Assembly: GCA_043783155.1 (NCBI GenBank)
Contig: JAYVZS010000003.1
Span: 1 to 44,224 of the forward strand
Length of the DNA stretch: 44,224 nt
From: JAPLDA01 sp043783155
Lineage (GTDB): Bacteria; Bacteroidota; Bacteroidia; AKYH767-A; 2013-40CM-41-45
Direction of reading: 5' to 3'
The position numbers were made by a program, and so were the translations under genes. Below the pieces are notes generated by a model, which did not search any database, was not told the DNA's origin, and saw only the letters and a program-made list of their open reading frames with translations. Positions 8,539-17,238 of the stretch are shown here, piece after piece; position 1 is the first letter of the stretch; each line of letters starts with the position of its first letter.

Positions 8539-8868
8539 GTTTCATGTAAATTTTACTCTGTAATAGTACTCCTGCGTTGCAAAAACGCTCTGAAAACAGT
8601 GTGTGTGGTCCTGTTACGCTGATGAGTATTTGTGGTTTCAGACAAACGTTTCAAAAGGGCGCAATCGGTCTCTCCAGTATGGAAACTGTAATGTTTAGGT
8701 TGAGATTGATTGGGGCCAGAACGCGTTGGTTCATACTTCTGGCCGGCATTTTTTCCATTTACTCAATCTCCTGAAAAATTTATTTTAAAAAAATTGTCGC
8801 TTTGTTTCAAAGAAACTCTACTGCCAATCGGCATCCAAAAAAGCAGCATTGAAATGAAAGAAGAATAG
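8539..8868 (-). other. Intergenic region, candidate structured RNA
   Basis: No convincing protein gene. A perfect 8-base stem (GGCCAGAA at 8714-8721 with TTCTGGCC at 8737-8744, 15-base loop) lies ~200 bases upstream, in the minus sense, of a strong terminator at 8502-8538. Base composition is richer in GC than the flanking spacers. Both strands are partly open (65 codons from 8577 on plus; 32 codons from about 8749 on minus), but neither reads like a protein. A small RNA on the minus strand is one reading. On the plus strand the same stem is followed four bases later by TTTTTT, so orientation is not certain. Confidence 0.3.
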
Positions 8869-9642
8869 TCAGGCGTTTAACGCAACCTTATTTTTAACGG
8901 CAATTAGTTTCGACAAAATACTGACTGCAATTTCTTCCGGATCTTTTGCACCGATATCAATGCCCATCGGCATATCAACATGTTTCAACTCATCATGAGA
9001 TGCGATCATTCCTTCTTCGAACATCTTTTTTGTCATCTCTACTTTCCGCTGGCTGCCGATCATTCCAAGATACGCATGTGGTTTCTTCAGGCAATACGCG
9101 AGAATATCCCGGTCATACGGATGGCTGTATGTCATAATGGTGATGAATGTATTTTCATCAAAAGGTAAAATAGGTAAGGCATGGCCGTGATGCAGATTCA
9201 GTTTGCTCACACGCTCAAGTTTGATTTCATCGAGGTATTCTTTCCTGTCATCGATGATTACCACGTCAAAATCAAAGTCACGCGCATACGTTGCGAGTGC
9301 ATGACCTGTGTGCCCGCCGCCGAAAATATATAGTTTGTTTTTTTTCATAATGGGTTCAATATAAATGTCAACGCTGCCTCCGCAACACATGTTGTGCTGA
9401 TGCAACAGATCATGTTTGAAGATCGCAGGTTCTCTTGTTTTCAAAATATCCAGGGCATGTGCAATTACTTTTTTTTCAAGATCACCGCCTCCGATGGTTC
9501 CGAAAATAGTTCCATCCGAGAACACCAGCATTTTCGCGCCGGTCTCACGCGGAGTAGATCCTTTTGTATTGACAACAACACACAGCGCGACATCCAGGTT
9601 TTTCTTCTGTGCTTCCGTAATTTTTTCAAAAATGTTTTTCAT
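8869..9642 (-). CDS. xdhC: XdhC/CoxI family molybdoenzyme maturation protein
   Basis: A 257-residue cytosolic protein of the XdhC/CoxI family, which binds molybdenum cofactor and helps sulfurate and insert it into xanthine dehydrogenase-type enzymes. The N-terminal XdhC domain shows TKGSTPRETGAKMLV (~26-40), GTIGGGDLE (~48-56) and the cysteine motif MCCGGSVDIYIEP (85-97). The C-terminal half is a Rossmann domain with IFGGGHTGHALA (106-117) and YLGMIGSQRKV. Length is normal. No molybdenum hydroxylase or cofactor synthesis gene lies nearby, so the client enzyme must be encoded elsewhere. The assignment to the family is firm; the exact client is not known. Confidence 0.88.
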   Translation of the reverse strand: MKNIFEKITEAQKKNLDVALCVVVNTKGSTPRETGAKMLVFSDGTIFGTIGGGDLEKKVIAHALDILKTREPAIFKHDLLHQHNMCCGGSVDIYIEPIMKKNKLYIFGGGHTGHALATYARDFDFDVVIIDDRKEYLDEIKLERVSKLNLHHGHALPILPFDENTFITIMTYSHPYDRDILAYCLKKPHAYLGMIGSQRKVEMTKKMFEEGMIASHDELKHVDMPMGIDIGAKDPEEIAVSILSKLIAVKNKVALNA

Positions 9643-10058
9643 AAAAATTATCTGTGCAAAAAAACATGTAAAGAAAACACTATTCTTCGGGTACTATTTT
9701 TTGTCGCGTTGAATGTGCCGTCAATATTGGTTTCTGTTTTATGGCTTCACCCCTTCGGTCGCCATAAGCTTTCCGAAAGCGATGCCAACCCCTCTCTCCC
9801 TCCATTCGTCGGGACATGCCCGGAGAGTGGCTAGTCCTTGCTATCGATAAATGTTTCCGGATAAGAATCTCTTTTTGTCAGACAGCAGTGTAAAGAAAAG
9901 TAATATCTGATTCATCTTTTCATCCGGTGTATTCGAATTAAATTTCATACCACTTCTTTTACTTCTACCGGTATCGGAAACCGAATTTCTCAGTAAAAAA
10001 AAGGGCAGCTTTTGCCGCCCTTCTAATTCGATGAATTGTTAAAAGAGTAATTTTATTT
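9643..10058. other. Intergenic region with GC-rich extragenic element
   Basis: No gene is supported. Bases ~9735-9840 are noticeably more GC-rich than their surroundings and contain the stem TTATGGC (9739-9745) with GCCATAA (9761-9767), and a second short stem in CGGGACATGCCCGG. Short open frames on both strands are judged incidental. The element resembles repeated extragenic sequences seen in Bacteroidota genomes, from memory only. A terminator at 9995-10022 closes the region. Confidence 0.4.
9995..10022 (-). terminator. Intrinsic terminator of the DUF4440-like gene
   Basis: On the minus strand AAGGGCGGC-AAAA-GCTGCCC forms a 7-base stem with one G-U pair, followed by eight T. It lies ~36 bases beyond the stop codon at 10059. 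Confidence 0.85.
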
Positions 10059-10559
10059 TCAATCTTTCGGCATTGGGTCAGAAGCAAAATTAGCATGAAC
10101 TAATTTCCATTTGCCGCTTTGTTTTACATATACGCGTGATGATTTAGCACGGATGGGTTTCATCACTCCGTCTTTGTTTTTTGCAACACCAGCATAATTG
10201 TACGAAAGAATAGCAACATCACCGTACACCTGCACCTTCGGATTTAACATTTCGGCAGCCACGTTACGCCCCGGATCTTTGCTGGTGGCTTCTGTTAATC
10301 TCATTGAAATTGCTTTCCCTTCCAATCGGGTAGAATAGTCTGAATTGAATTCTGTGTAATCATCTGAAATGTTTTTAAACTGCTCAGCTACATTGGTTGG
10401 ATCCGCCATTTCGGCTGCCCACTGAGCTTTCACGATGTTAATAATTTCATCTGTCGTTTGCTGGTTCGCGTTTGCTTGTGCCTGTGCAAACGTTGCCGAA
10501 GGTTTAATTGCTATCCCAGTCAGTACAATTAACCCAATAATTAGTTTTTTCATTTTCAT
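10059..10559 (-). CDS. Periplasmic NTF2-like (DUF4440/SnoaL-type) protein
   Basis: A 166-residue exported protein. A signal peptide occupies residues 1-25 (ends TFAQA). The mature part has the NTF2-like pattern: helical start (ADPTNVAEQFKNISDDYTEF), a middle segment with GKAI, then beta-strands PKVQVYGDVAILSYNYAG and SSRVYVKQSGKWKLVHANFA, the latter being the hallmark end of DUF4440 and SnoaL-type domains. These small cone-shaped folds bind ligands or act as simple isomerases, but no catalytic residues can be assigned. ATG at 10559 is used; an in-frame ATG two codons later is equally possible. It is a single-gene unit closed by a strong terminator. Confidence 0.75.
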   Translation of the reverse strand: MKMKKLIIGLIVLTGIAIKPSATFAQAQANANQQTTDEIINIVKAQWAAEMADPTNVAEQFKNISDDYTEFNSDYSTRLEGKAISMRLTEATSKDPGRNVAAEMLNPKVQVYGDVAILSYNYAGVAKNKDGVMKPIRAKSSRVYVKQSGKWKLVHANFASDPMPKD

Positions 10560-10678
10560 TTGTTTTTAACTTTCGCCTACTCTTTTTGGGTTTCGGCTTT
10601 CCCATTCACTATTTAAAAGCGATGATATTGTATACTGATTTTCGAGAACAAGAATGTATCTGAAATGAATGAATCATT

Positions 10679-11665
10679 TTACCGTTGAAAAATATTGATG
10701 ATTTCAAAAATCCCCATCGCTAGTAATGCCGTAATGGGAATCGTAAGAATCCATGCCCAGATTAATTCAACCGTTACACCCCACCTCACTGCGCTTACGC
10801 GTTTTGAAACGCCGACCCCGATGATAGCACCGGTAATGGTATGTGTTGTGCTGACAGGAATTCCGAGTGCACCTGTTGTGAAAAGCGTTATGGCTCCGGC
10901 TGTTTCAGCCGAGAACCCTTCAAACGGATTAAGTTTAGTGATCCGTTGCCCCATTGTTTTCACGATTCTCCATCCTCCGAAAACAGTACCTAATGCAATC
11001 GCAGAATAGCATGTGAATGGAACCCACGCGGGGAGATGTTTCATGTCAGGAATAACATTGGAAGCGATGAGTGCGGCACCGATGATACCCATTACCTTCT
11101 GCGCATCGTTGCCTCCGTGACCGAGACTATATGCAGCCGCAGAGAACAGTTGCATTCGCCTGAATACTTTATCAACTTTATACGGATGCGATCTTTTACA
11201 AATATGCAAGGTAAGAAGCGACACTAAATAGGAGATGGTCATGCCAATGACGGGAGCCAGCACGATGAAGCAAATCGGGGGAATTACTTTATCAAGTTTA
11301 ACAACATCAACTCCTGCAAATGCAATGGCGGCTCCTACAAACCCACCGATTAATGTATGAGACGAGCTGGATGGTATTCCGTACCACCAGGTAACCAGGT
11401 TCCAGATAATTGCCGCGGATAAACCTGAAAGCACAACAATGAGGTTGATGCCCTCTGGCTTCACCAATTTAGCAATGGTATCAGCTACGTGAAGTTGAAA
11501 AAACCAATATGCGAGGAAGTTGAAAGCAGCTGCCCAGATCACAGCAGAAAGCGGGGAAAGCACTTTGGTGGATACAACAGTAGCAATCGAATTGGCTGCA
11601 TCATGAAAGCCATTGATAAAATCGAAAATGATAGCGAGAACAATAACGAGGTAAAGCAATTCCAT
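10679..11665 (-). CDS. pit: Low-affinity inorganic phosphate transporter, Pit family
   Basis: A 328-residue polytopic inner-membrane protein of the PiT family, importing phosphate, probably as a metal-phosphate complex driven by the proton gradient. It carries the family's duplicated signature: FDFINGFHDAANSIA near the N-terminus, GIPSSSSHTLIGG, then in the second half LGHGGNDAQK and GIPVSTTHTITGA. About ten membrane helices are visible. The ATG at 11665 is chosen over a TTG three codons earlier. It starts 26 bases beyond the DUF47 gene, and this pair is a classic two-gene operon. The gene lacks the long central loop of E. coli PitA, as is usual for short PiT proteins. Confidence 0.92.
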   Translation of the reverse strand: MELLYLVIVLAIIFDFINGFHDAANSIATVVSTKVLSPLSAVIWAAAFNFLAYWFFQLHVADTIAKLVKPEGINLIVVLSGLSAAIIWNLVTWWYGIPSSSSHTLIGGFVGAAIAFAGVDVVKLDKVIPPICFIVLAPVIGMTISYLVSLLTLHICKRSHPYKVDKVFRRMQLFSAAAYSLGHGGNDAQKVMGIIGAALIASNVIPDMKHLPAWVPFTCYSAIALGTVFGGWRIVKTMGQRITKLNPFEGFSAETAGAITLFTTGALGIPVSTTHTITGAIIGVGVSKRVSAVRWGVTVELIWAWILTIPITALLAMGIFEIINIFQR

Positions 11666-11691
11666 AAAATTCAATTAAAGAGATTCAACGA

Positions 11692-12339
11692 TCAGGCTTG
11701 TTTAATGATGACAGACTCAATTACATTCGCGGCATCCTCGCATTTGTCAGTGGCTGTTTCCAAAGCAGACAACACCTCTTTTATCTTGATGATCTCAATG
11801 GCATTTTTTTCATCTTCAAATAAACGCGCAACGGCATTGTCGAAAATATCATCCGCATGATTCTCGATGCTGTTAATGCGAACCAGCGCCTCACGTATTT
11901 TCATCGTATTTTTCATGCTTCTCAAACCGCAGATCGCTGTATTTAATTCAGCCGAACACTGCATGATCAGTTCAGCAAGTTTGATCATGGAAGGATGAAT
12001 AGGATCCACCTTGTAAAGCTCAATTCTTTTTGCTGATCCATGAATGTAATCAAGTACATCATCGAGTACAGAAGCAAGCTGCTGAATATCTTCCCGGTCA
12101 AAAGGAGTGATGAATGTCGTGGCGACTTCCTTAAAAATCTCGTGCGTGATTTCATCGCCTACATGTTCCAGCTTTTCAATTTCACGGATAAGGATGCTGC
12201 GCTTCTCCGGTGAAGGAGTCGTGAGGGCTTCATACAATATTTTTGAAATCGCAACCAGATTGGCAGAAGCCTGTTCGAAGAGCGGATAGAATTTGCGGTC
12301 TTTCGGAACAAAGTATTGAAAAATGGAGTTCGCTGACAT
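11692..12339 (-). CDS. DUF47 / PhoU-like Pit accessory protein
   Basis: A 215-residue cytosolic, nearly all-helical protein of the DUF47 family (YkaA or Pit accessory protein), related to PhoU. PhoU-like metal-binding patterns are seen: EIEKLEHVGDEITHEIFK (~48-65) with EHxGD, and INSIENHADDIFDNAV (~154-169) with EN-HADD. It is first in an operon with the Pit transporter 26 bases downstream, and is thought to modulate transporter activity in response to phosphate. The length is normal. A weak promoter-like TACTTTGC reading on the minus strand lies ~50 bases upstream, one base short of the consensus spacing. Confidence 0.9.
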   Translation of the reverse strand: MSANSIFQYFVPKDRKFYPLFEQASANLVAISKILYEALTTPSPEKRSILIREIEKLEHVGDEITHEIFKEVATTFITPFDREDIQQLASVLDDVLDYIHGSAKRIELYKVDPIHPSMIKLAELIMQCSAELNTAICGLRSMKNTMKIREALVRINSIENHADDIFDNAVARLFEDEKNAIEIIKIKEVLSALETATDKCEDAANVIESVIIKQA

Positions 12340-12437
12340 ACAGTGTCGTGTAAATTTATTGTTAAGGATGGCAAAGTAGCAAAATTTAATCGTGCAAAAA
12401 TATCCTGTTGAAAACTTCGATGCGTGGTTGATTCATG

Positions 12438-12445
12438 TATTTTTG
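12438..12445 (+). promoter_or_regulatory. -7 element directly before purN
   Basis: TATTTTTG matches TAnnTTTG. It ends only 4 bases before the GTG start codon, so transcription would begin at or next to the start codon. No TTG is at the usual spacing (nearest upstream TTG is 27 bases away). Confidence 0.45.
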
Positions 12446-12449
12446 AACC

Positions 12450-13031
12450 GTGAAAAACTCTCTCAGAAAGATTGCCGTGTTTGCCTCAGGTTCGGGAACG
12501 AATGCTGAAAATATTTGTCACTATTTCTCTCATTCCGAGAAGGCAAGAGTAGAATTGATTCTAACCAACAATGCGACTGCAGGTGTAATCGCGCGTGCAA
12601 AAAAACTGGAGGTGCCGAGTATCGTCTTTAACAGGAAGGATTTTTTTGAATCCGAGGCAATACTAAACCTGTTGCGGGAACACAAAATTGATCTGCTCAT
12701 TCTCGCGGGATTTCTCTGGCTTGTTCCCCAAAACCTGATTCATGGATTTGAAAAAAAGATCATCAACATTCATCCCGCTTTGCTGCCGGGCATTGGTGGT
12801 AAAGGATATTATGGAGAACGTGTTCACCGTGCAGTGCTTGAAGGAGGAAAAATCATTTCAGGCATCACCATCCATTATGTGAATGAAAAATTTGACGAAG
12901 GAGAAATTATTTTCCAGGCCGCCTGTCACGTCAGCAAAGACGATACGGTTGATTCGCTGTCAACAAAAATCCATGCACTCGAATACACGTATTTTCCAGT
13001 GGTGATTGAAAAGGTCATGAAGAATGATTAA
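12450..13031 (+). CDS. purN: Phosphoribosylglycinamide formyltransferase
   Basis: A 193-residue cytosolic enzyme of purine synthesis that transfers a formyl group from 10-formyltetrahydrofolate to glycinamide ribonucleotide. The phosphate-binding loop FASGSGTN is at 11-18. The catalytic set is intact: Asn106 and His108 in INIHPALLP, His142 in SGITIHYV, and Asp149 in KFDEGEI. Length is typical. The start is GTG; no ATG is available before the conserved KIAVFASGSGTN, so GTG is well supported. It is divergent from the DUF47-pit operon with 110 bases between. A promoter element abuts the start codon, suggesting a leaderless or near-leaderless message. Confidence 0.95.
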   Translation: MKNSLRKIAVFASGSGTNAENICHYFSHSEKARVELILTNNATAGVIARAKKLEVPSIVFNRKDFFESEAILNLLREHKIDLLILAGFLWLVPQNLIHGFEKKIINIHPALLPGIGGKGYYGERVHRAVLEGGKIISGITIHYVNEKFDEGEIIFQAACHVSKDDTVDSLSTKIHALEYTYFPVVIEKVMKND

Positions 13032-13116
13032 GCTTTACGAGTTGCAGTATCTTTGATCGCTTTGAAGCTGTCTAAAAAACGGCTTGAAGAATTCCTTATG
13101 CGGATAATTCTTTGTA

Positions 13117-13200
13117 AACTTTGTGTTTTATCTTTGACTTCGTGTTTAAATTTTTTTTAACACAAAGTTCCCAAAGGAAGCACCAAGATCTCGAAGGGAG
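13117..13200. repeat. Inverted repeat and degenerate CACAAAG-type repeat
   Basis: AACTTTGTGTT (13117-13127) pairs with AACACAAAGTT (13159-13169). The latter continues into a degenerate run of CAAAG/CGAAG-type words to ~13200. A similar run occurs at 36336-36360. It lies between purN and the sensor kinase gene. Confidence 0.5.
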
Positions 13201-13259
13201 TCTCCGATTTTTGCAAGTAATACTATGTTTAATCAATTTTGGACAGCCTCTTAAGAAAA

Positions 13260-16200
13260 GTGAGTTTTAAAAAAACGCTGAAAATATCTTTCCTCGCCCC
13301 GGTTTTGCTGATTGGGTTTTCGGCAATGCTGATCATACTCGCTGAAATCCTTCAATCGAATGCGTTGTTGAAGCCGGAAATTTCTGTTGAGAAGGCAGAA
13401 AAAAACCTGCATCGGCTCGAACAAAAAATGTCGCACTCCCTGGATGAAGTAGAGGGCATTTCCGCAGATTCAGCTTTCCACAATTATTTTATTCACCAGG
13501 GATTCCAGGAAATCGGTCTCAGTTTTTTTTATGCGGAGAACGAAACGATTACCAAGTGGTCGGATAATGAAACTGACATCAGCAGCAAAATGGCTGATAC
13601 CTGCAAAAGCAACACGCTCATTCATCTGAACAATGGCTGGTACGAAATTTTTATCCGGAAAAAAGCCAACAAGAAAATCATCGGGTTGCTGCTGATTGCA
13701 AAAGAGTATGCGTATGAGAATCAATATCTCGTAAACAGTTTCAATCCACAATTCGGATTACCCGAACACGCTGTGCTGGCGCAGGATGGAGAAGAGATTT
13801 CTTTTCATGTCCGTTCGCTTGACAACAAGACGTTGTTTAAAATCCGGTTTTTGAATGCCACCGGTGATTCGCTCAACTTCGACATTAAAAGCCATCTCTA
13901 CATTCTTTCTTTCCTGGTTTTTCTGCTTGCAGTTTTTCTGCTGATAAAAATTTTCTCCGGGATTTCCTCTGCTCTTGCATTCGCATTTATGGTGTTCATT
14001 GTAGCCACGCGCGCATGGATGATTCACCTGCGTATTCCGGATGAATTTTATTCGACCCCTTTATTCAGTCCTCAGTTTTATGCCAGCTCCTTTTACTTCA
14101 ATTCACTCGGAGATTTGTTCATCAACTCGATGCTCCTGTTCTGCCTGTCAGGGAGTTTCTATGCGATGTTTCAAAACAAAAACTTCGCAGATCAAAACAA
14201 ACGAACATCCTATTTAATACGTGCAGCCGCAATCCTCTTTCTTTTGCTTTTGTCGGTGCCGCTTAACAACCTTGTCAGCGGACTGATTGTAAACTCAAAA
14301 ATATCCTTCGACATCAGCAATATTTTCACGATGAATGAAAACAGTTTACTTGGTTTCTTTGTCATTGCCGTTTTACTCTGGTCTTATGTCCTCGTCGCCT
14401 TTGCCTTGCTGAGAAGATATTTCCGGAACACCGGCATCAATTATTTTTCCATGCTAATGCTGGTTTCTGTATCAGCATTCGTCCTGGTTTATTTTTCGGC
14501 AAGACATTCGGAATGGTTCCAGTTATTCAGCCCGGTTACGATCCTGCTGGCTACGACCATGCTGGTCGCTCTTTTCACGAGAGCAAGATCCGGCGAAAAA
14601 AAAATTAATTTTAACTTCCTGCTGTACTTCACGTTGCTTTTTTCCGTTTACTCTTCTTTCATGATCTGGACATTAAACGACAAAAGAGAAAAAGAAAACA
14701 GAAAACTGGTGGCGCAAAAAATCGAAACCGGCCAGGGCCAGCTTGCTGAATACCTGTTCGAGGACATTGGAAAAAAAATCAGCAATGATGGCACCATCCA
14801 GCAACATTTCAAAGATACGCTGCATGTACGCGAACAAGTGAGCAAACGCCTGATGCAATTTTATTTCTCAGGTTACTGGGGAAAATTCAACATCAACATT
14901 TTATGTTTTGACCGCACCGGCATGCCCTTCGACACGGTTCGAACAAAATTCTCTCTTGATTTACTGGAGAGGAAAATCCCCGAAGAGGAAAATAAAAATG
15001 AATCTCCCCGCTTGTATTTCCTGAGTAATGCATCTGAACAGCAGGAATATATTTCAATCATTCCTGTAAGAGAGAGTAAAAAATCCGAAACCGTGATCGG
15101 TTCCATCGTCGTATTACTCACGCCTAAACTTTTTCAGAGTGACGAAGGATTCCCCGAACTGTTTGTGAGCAGGAAGGTAGCATTCAATAAGGAGCTGGCT
15201 AAATACTCGTATGCGCGTTACAGGAATGATTCTCTCCTGAATCAAAGCGGCGCCTTTGCTTATTATTTCTCGTCAAAAATTTTCCATCCGTCATCGGAAG
15301 AATATTCATTTGTGGATCTTGACAATTACAACCATCTTATTCATCGCCTCAATGATTCTTCATTCATCATTGTAAGCAAGAGCAAAGAAAGTCAGCTGCT
15401 GTTGTTTACCCTGTTCTCTTACCTGTTCAGTTTCTTCAGCCTGCTGCTACTCACGTTTTACCTCTTGTGGAGAATGATCAACCGCGAACTCCGCTACCAG
15501 TTAAATCTTACACAACGGATTCAGACATCTGTCATGTTGCTTGTCATTCTCTCGTTTATACTGATCGGCAGTGGCACGGTGTATTACATCACAAAAAAAT
15601 ATGACCTCAACAAAGATGAAAGCATCCGTGATAAAATCAACTCCCTGCTTGCTGTTATCGAAAAAGAAATGGGTGATTCTCCAAGACTTAACACCCGCCT
15701 GAGTGACGAAAGCCAGGCATCGCTCATCAAATTATCAGGAATGCTGGATGCGGATTTCAATTTATTTACGCTTGACGGAAATCTATGCTATTCTTCTCAG
15801 CCGAAAATTTTTGAGCAGGGAATCATTTCACAAAAAATGAATCCCGAAGTGTTGTTTGAGATGAGTGAAAAAGGAAAAACGCAGTTCGTGCATCCTGAAA
15901 GCATCGGCAAACTGAATTACATTTCCGCTTACGAACCGTTGCGTAACAGACAAGGAAAAATGATCGGTTATCTCCACCTTCCTTATTTTGAAAAGCAGAA
16001 TGAACTGAACAACGAGATTTCAAATTTTCTTTCCGCGTTGATCAATATTTACATCCTGTTGCTCGCCCTTGCTGTGATTATTACCCTCATCATTTCATCG
16101 CGCATCACTCAGCCCTTGCTTTTGATACAGGAGAAACTAAGTAATATTCGTCTCGGAAGAAAGAACGAACCGATCGAATACCGCCGCAAAGATGAAATCG

Positions 16201-16946
16201 GTGAACTGGTAAACGAATACAACCGAATGATTGAAGAACTTGCTGCCAGTGCCGAGAAACTCTCACGCAGCGAACGTGAAAGCGCCTGGCGCGAAATGGC
16301 AAAACAGGTGGCACATGAAATAAAAAATCCACTAACACCGATGAAACTTTCTGTGCAACACCTGCAAAAAGCATGGGAAGAAAAAAGTCCGAAGTTGACA
16401 GAAATTTTCCAGCGCATCTCACAAACGTTGGTTGAACAGATTGATACCCTTTCAAACATCGCGACAGAATTTTCAACCTTCGCTCAAATGCCACAGGCGA
16501 AAAAAGAACCTGTTGATCTCAATAAAATCATTGGTTCGCTGCTCGATCTTTTCAAAGAACTCCCTGACATCTCAGTTACTTTTTCCGGCGATCAAAAAGA
16601 AAAAATTGTGTTTGCCGACAAAGACCAACTCAGCCGTATGTTCTCAAACCTTTTGAAGAATGCAACACAGGCGATCCAATCCGACAAAAATGGAATTATT
16701 GAAGTAGCTGTGGTGACGGAAAATAACAACTATATTATTTCTGTTCACGATAATGGCGCAGGTATTCCTGCAAATCAAATCGAAAGGATTTTCACTCCAA
16801 GTTTCACAACAAAATCTTCCGGCATGGGTTTAGGATTATCAATCGTTAAAAGTATCGTTGAAGGTTCGGGCGGCACCATCCGGTTTGAGACACAGGAAGG
16901 AGAAGGAACCACCTTCTTTGTTACATTGCCGGCTTATCAGAAATAA
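13260..16946 (+). CDS. Large NtrY-like sensor histidine kinase
   Basis: A 1228-residue inner-membrane histidine kinase. Visible order: one membrane helix (~8-28); extracytoplasmic segment (~30-210); a cluster of about eight membrane helices (~213-471); second extracytoplasmic segment (~475-710); two helices (~713-738, 756-778) with a short cytosolic loop; third extracytoplasmic sensor (~780-920); helix (~923-946); HAMP linker; kinase core. The phospho-acceptor is His1019 in AHEIKNPLTPMKLSVQHLQ, typical of NtrY-type kinases. The ATPase domain has NLLKNATQAI (N1134), DNGAGIP (D1164) and GMGLGL. The GTG at 13260 is preferred over a TTG seven codons earlier because of the purine-rich stretch before it; both are rare starts. 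No response regulator is nearby, so it is an orphan kinase. Signal unknown. Confidence 0.88.
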   Translation: MSFKKTLKISFLAPVLLIGFSAMLIILAEILQSNALLKPEISVEKAEKNLHRLEQKMSHSLDEVEGISADSAFHNYFIHQGFQEIGLSFFYAENETITKWSDNETDISSKMADTCKSNTLIHLNNGWYEIFIRKKANKKIIGLLLIAKEYAYENQYLVNSFNPQFGLPEHAVLAQDGEEISFHVRSLDNKTLFKIRFLNATGDSLNFDIKSHLYILSFLVFLLAVFLLIKIFSGISSALAFAFMVFIVATRAWMIHLRIPDEFYSTPLFSPQFYASSFYFNSLGDLFINSMLLFCLSGSFYAMFQNKNFADQNKRTSYLIRAAAILFLLLLSVPLNNLVSGLIVNSKISFDISNIFTMNENSLLGFFVIAVLLWSYVLVAFALLRRYFRNTGINYFSMLMLVSVSAFVLVYFSARHSEWFQLFSPVTILLATTMLVALFTRARSGEKKINFNFLLYFTLLFSVYSSFMIWTLNDKREKENRKLVAQKIETGQGQLAEYLFEDIGKKISNDGTIQQHFKDTLHVREQVSKRLMQFYFSGYWGKFNINILCFDRTGMPFDTVRTKFSLDLLERKIPEEENKNESPRLYFLSNASEQQEYISIIPVRESKKSETVIGSIVVLLTPKLFQSDEGFPELFVSRKVAFNKELAKYSYARYRNDSLLNQSGAFAYYFSSKIFHPSSEEYSFVDLDNYNHLIHRLNDSSFIIVSKSKESQLLLFTLFSYLFSFFSLLLLTFYLLWRMINRELRYQLNLTQRIQTSVMLLVILSFILIGSGTVYYITKKYDLNKDESIRDKINSLLAVIEKEMGDSPRLNTRLSDESQASLIKLSGMLDADFNLFTLDGNLCYSSQPKIFEQGIISQKMNPEVLFEMSEKGKTQFVHPESIGKLNYISAYEPLRNRQGKMIGYLHLPYFEKQNELNNEISNFLSALINIYILLLALAVIITLIISSRITQPLLLIQEKLSNIRLGRKNEPIEYRRKDEIGELVNEYNRMIEELAASAEKLSRSERESAWREMAKQVAHEIKNPLTPMKLSVQHLQKAWEEKSPKLTEIFQRISQTLVEQIDTLSNIATEFSTFAQMPQAKKEPVDLNKIIGSLLDLFKELPDISVTFSGDQKEKIVFADKDQLSRMFSNLLKNATQAIQSDKNGIIEVAVVTENNNYIISVHDNGAGIPANQIERIFTPSFTTKSSGMGLGLSIVKSIVEGSGGTIRFETQEGEGTTFFVTLPAYQK

Positions 16947-17173
16947 CCGAAAGGATTAAATTGACTTTACAACTTAATTATTGATACTATAAAATCATTG
17001 TTTATAATATCAATAATTCGTTTTTAAAATAATCATCGCTTATTCTGATGTTTCAATTTATAAACTATCTTTTTTAGAATAGAATCAAGCAAGGCGATTA
17101 AACTCTCGCATTTCCAAGGAGATAATAATTCGTTAAATAACCCTTAAATCCTTTCCCGACACACCCCGTTTGC

Positions 17174-17181
17174 TAACTTTG
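17174..17181 (+). promoter_or_regulatory. -7 element for the B12-binding gene operon
   Basis: TAACTTTG followed by CC matches TAnnTTTG closely. It lies 112 bases before the ATG at 17294, leaving a ~105-base leader. No upstream TTG is well placed. Confidence 0.5.
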
Positions 17182-17212
17182 CCTATCCCAAGTCCAGATT
17201 GAAAAATTATTT

Positions 17213-17238
17213 CGATGATCATTTAACACGATGATCAT
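17213..17238. promoter_or_regulatory. Paired palindromic sites in the leader
   Basis: CGATGATCAT occurs twice, 16 bases apart (17213-17222 and 17229-17238). Each copy contains the perfect 8-base palindrome ATGATCAT. Placed just after the predicted transcription start, they could be a repressor operator; no regulator gene is adjacent. Confidence 0.35.

Noticed and set aside
16105..16494. Minus-strand frames inside the sensor kinase gene
   Set aside because: They lie opposite the HAMP and kinase motifs, which are clearly real on the plus strand.
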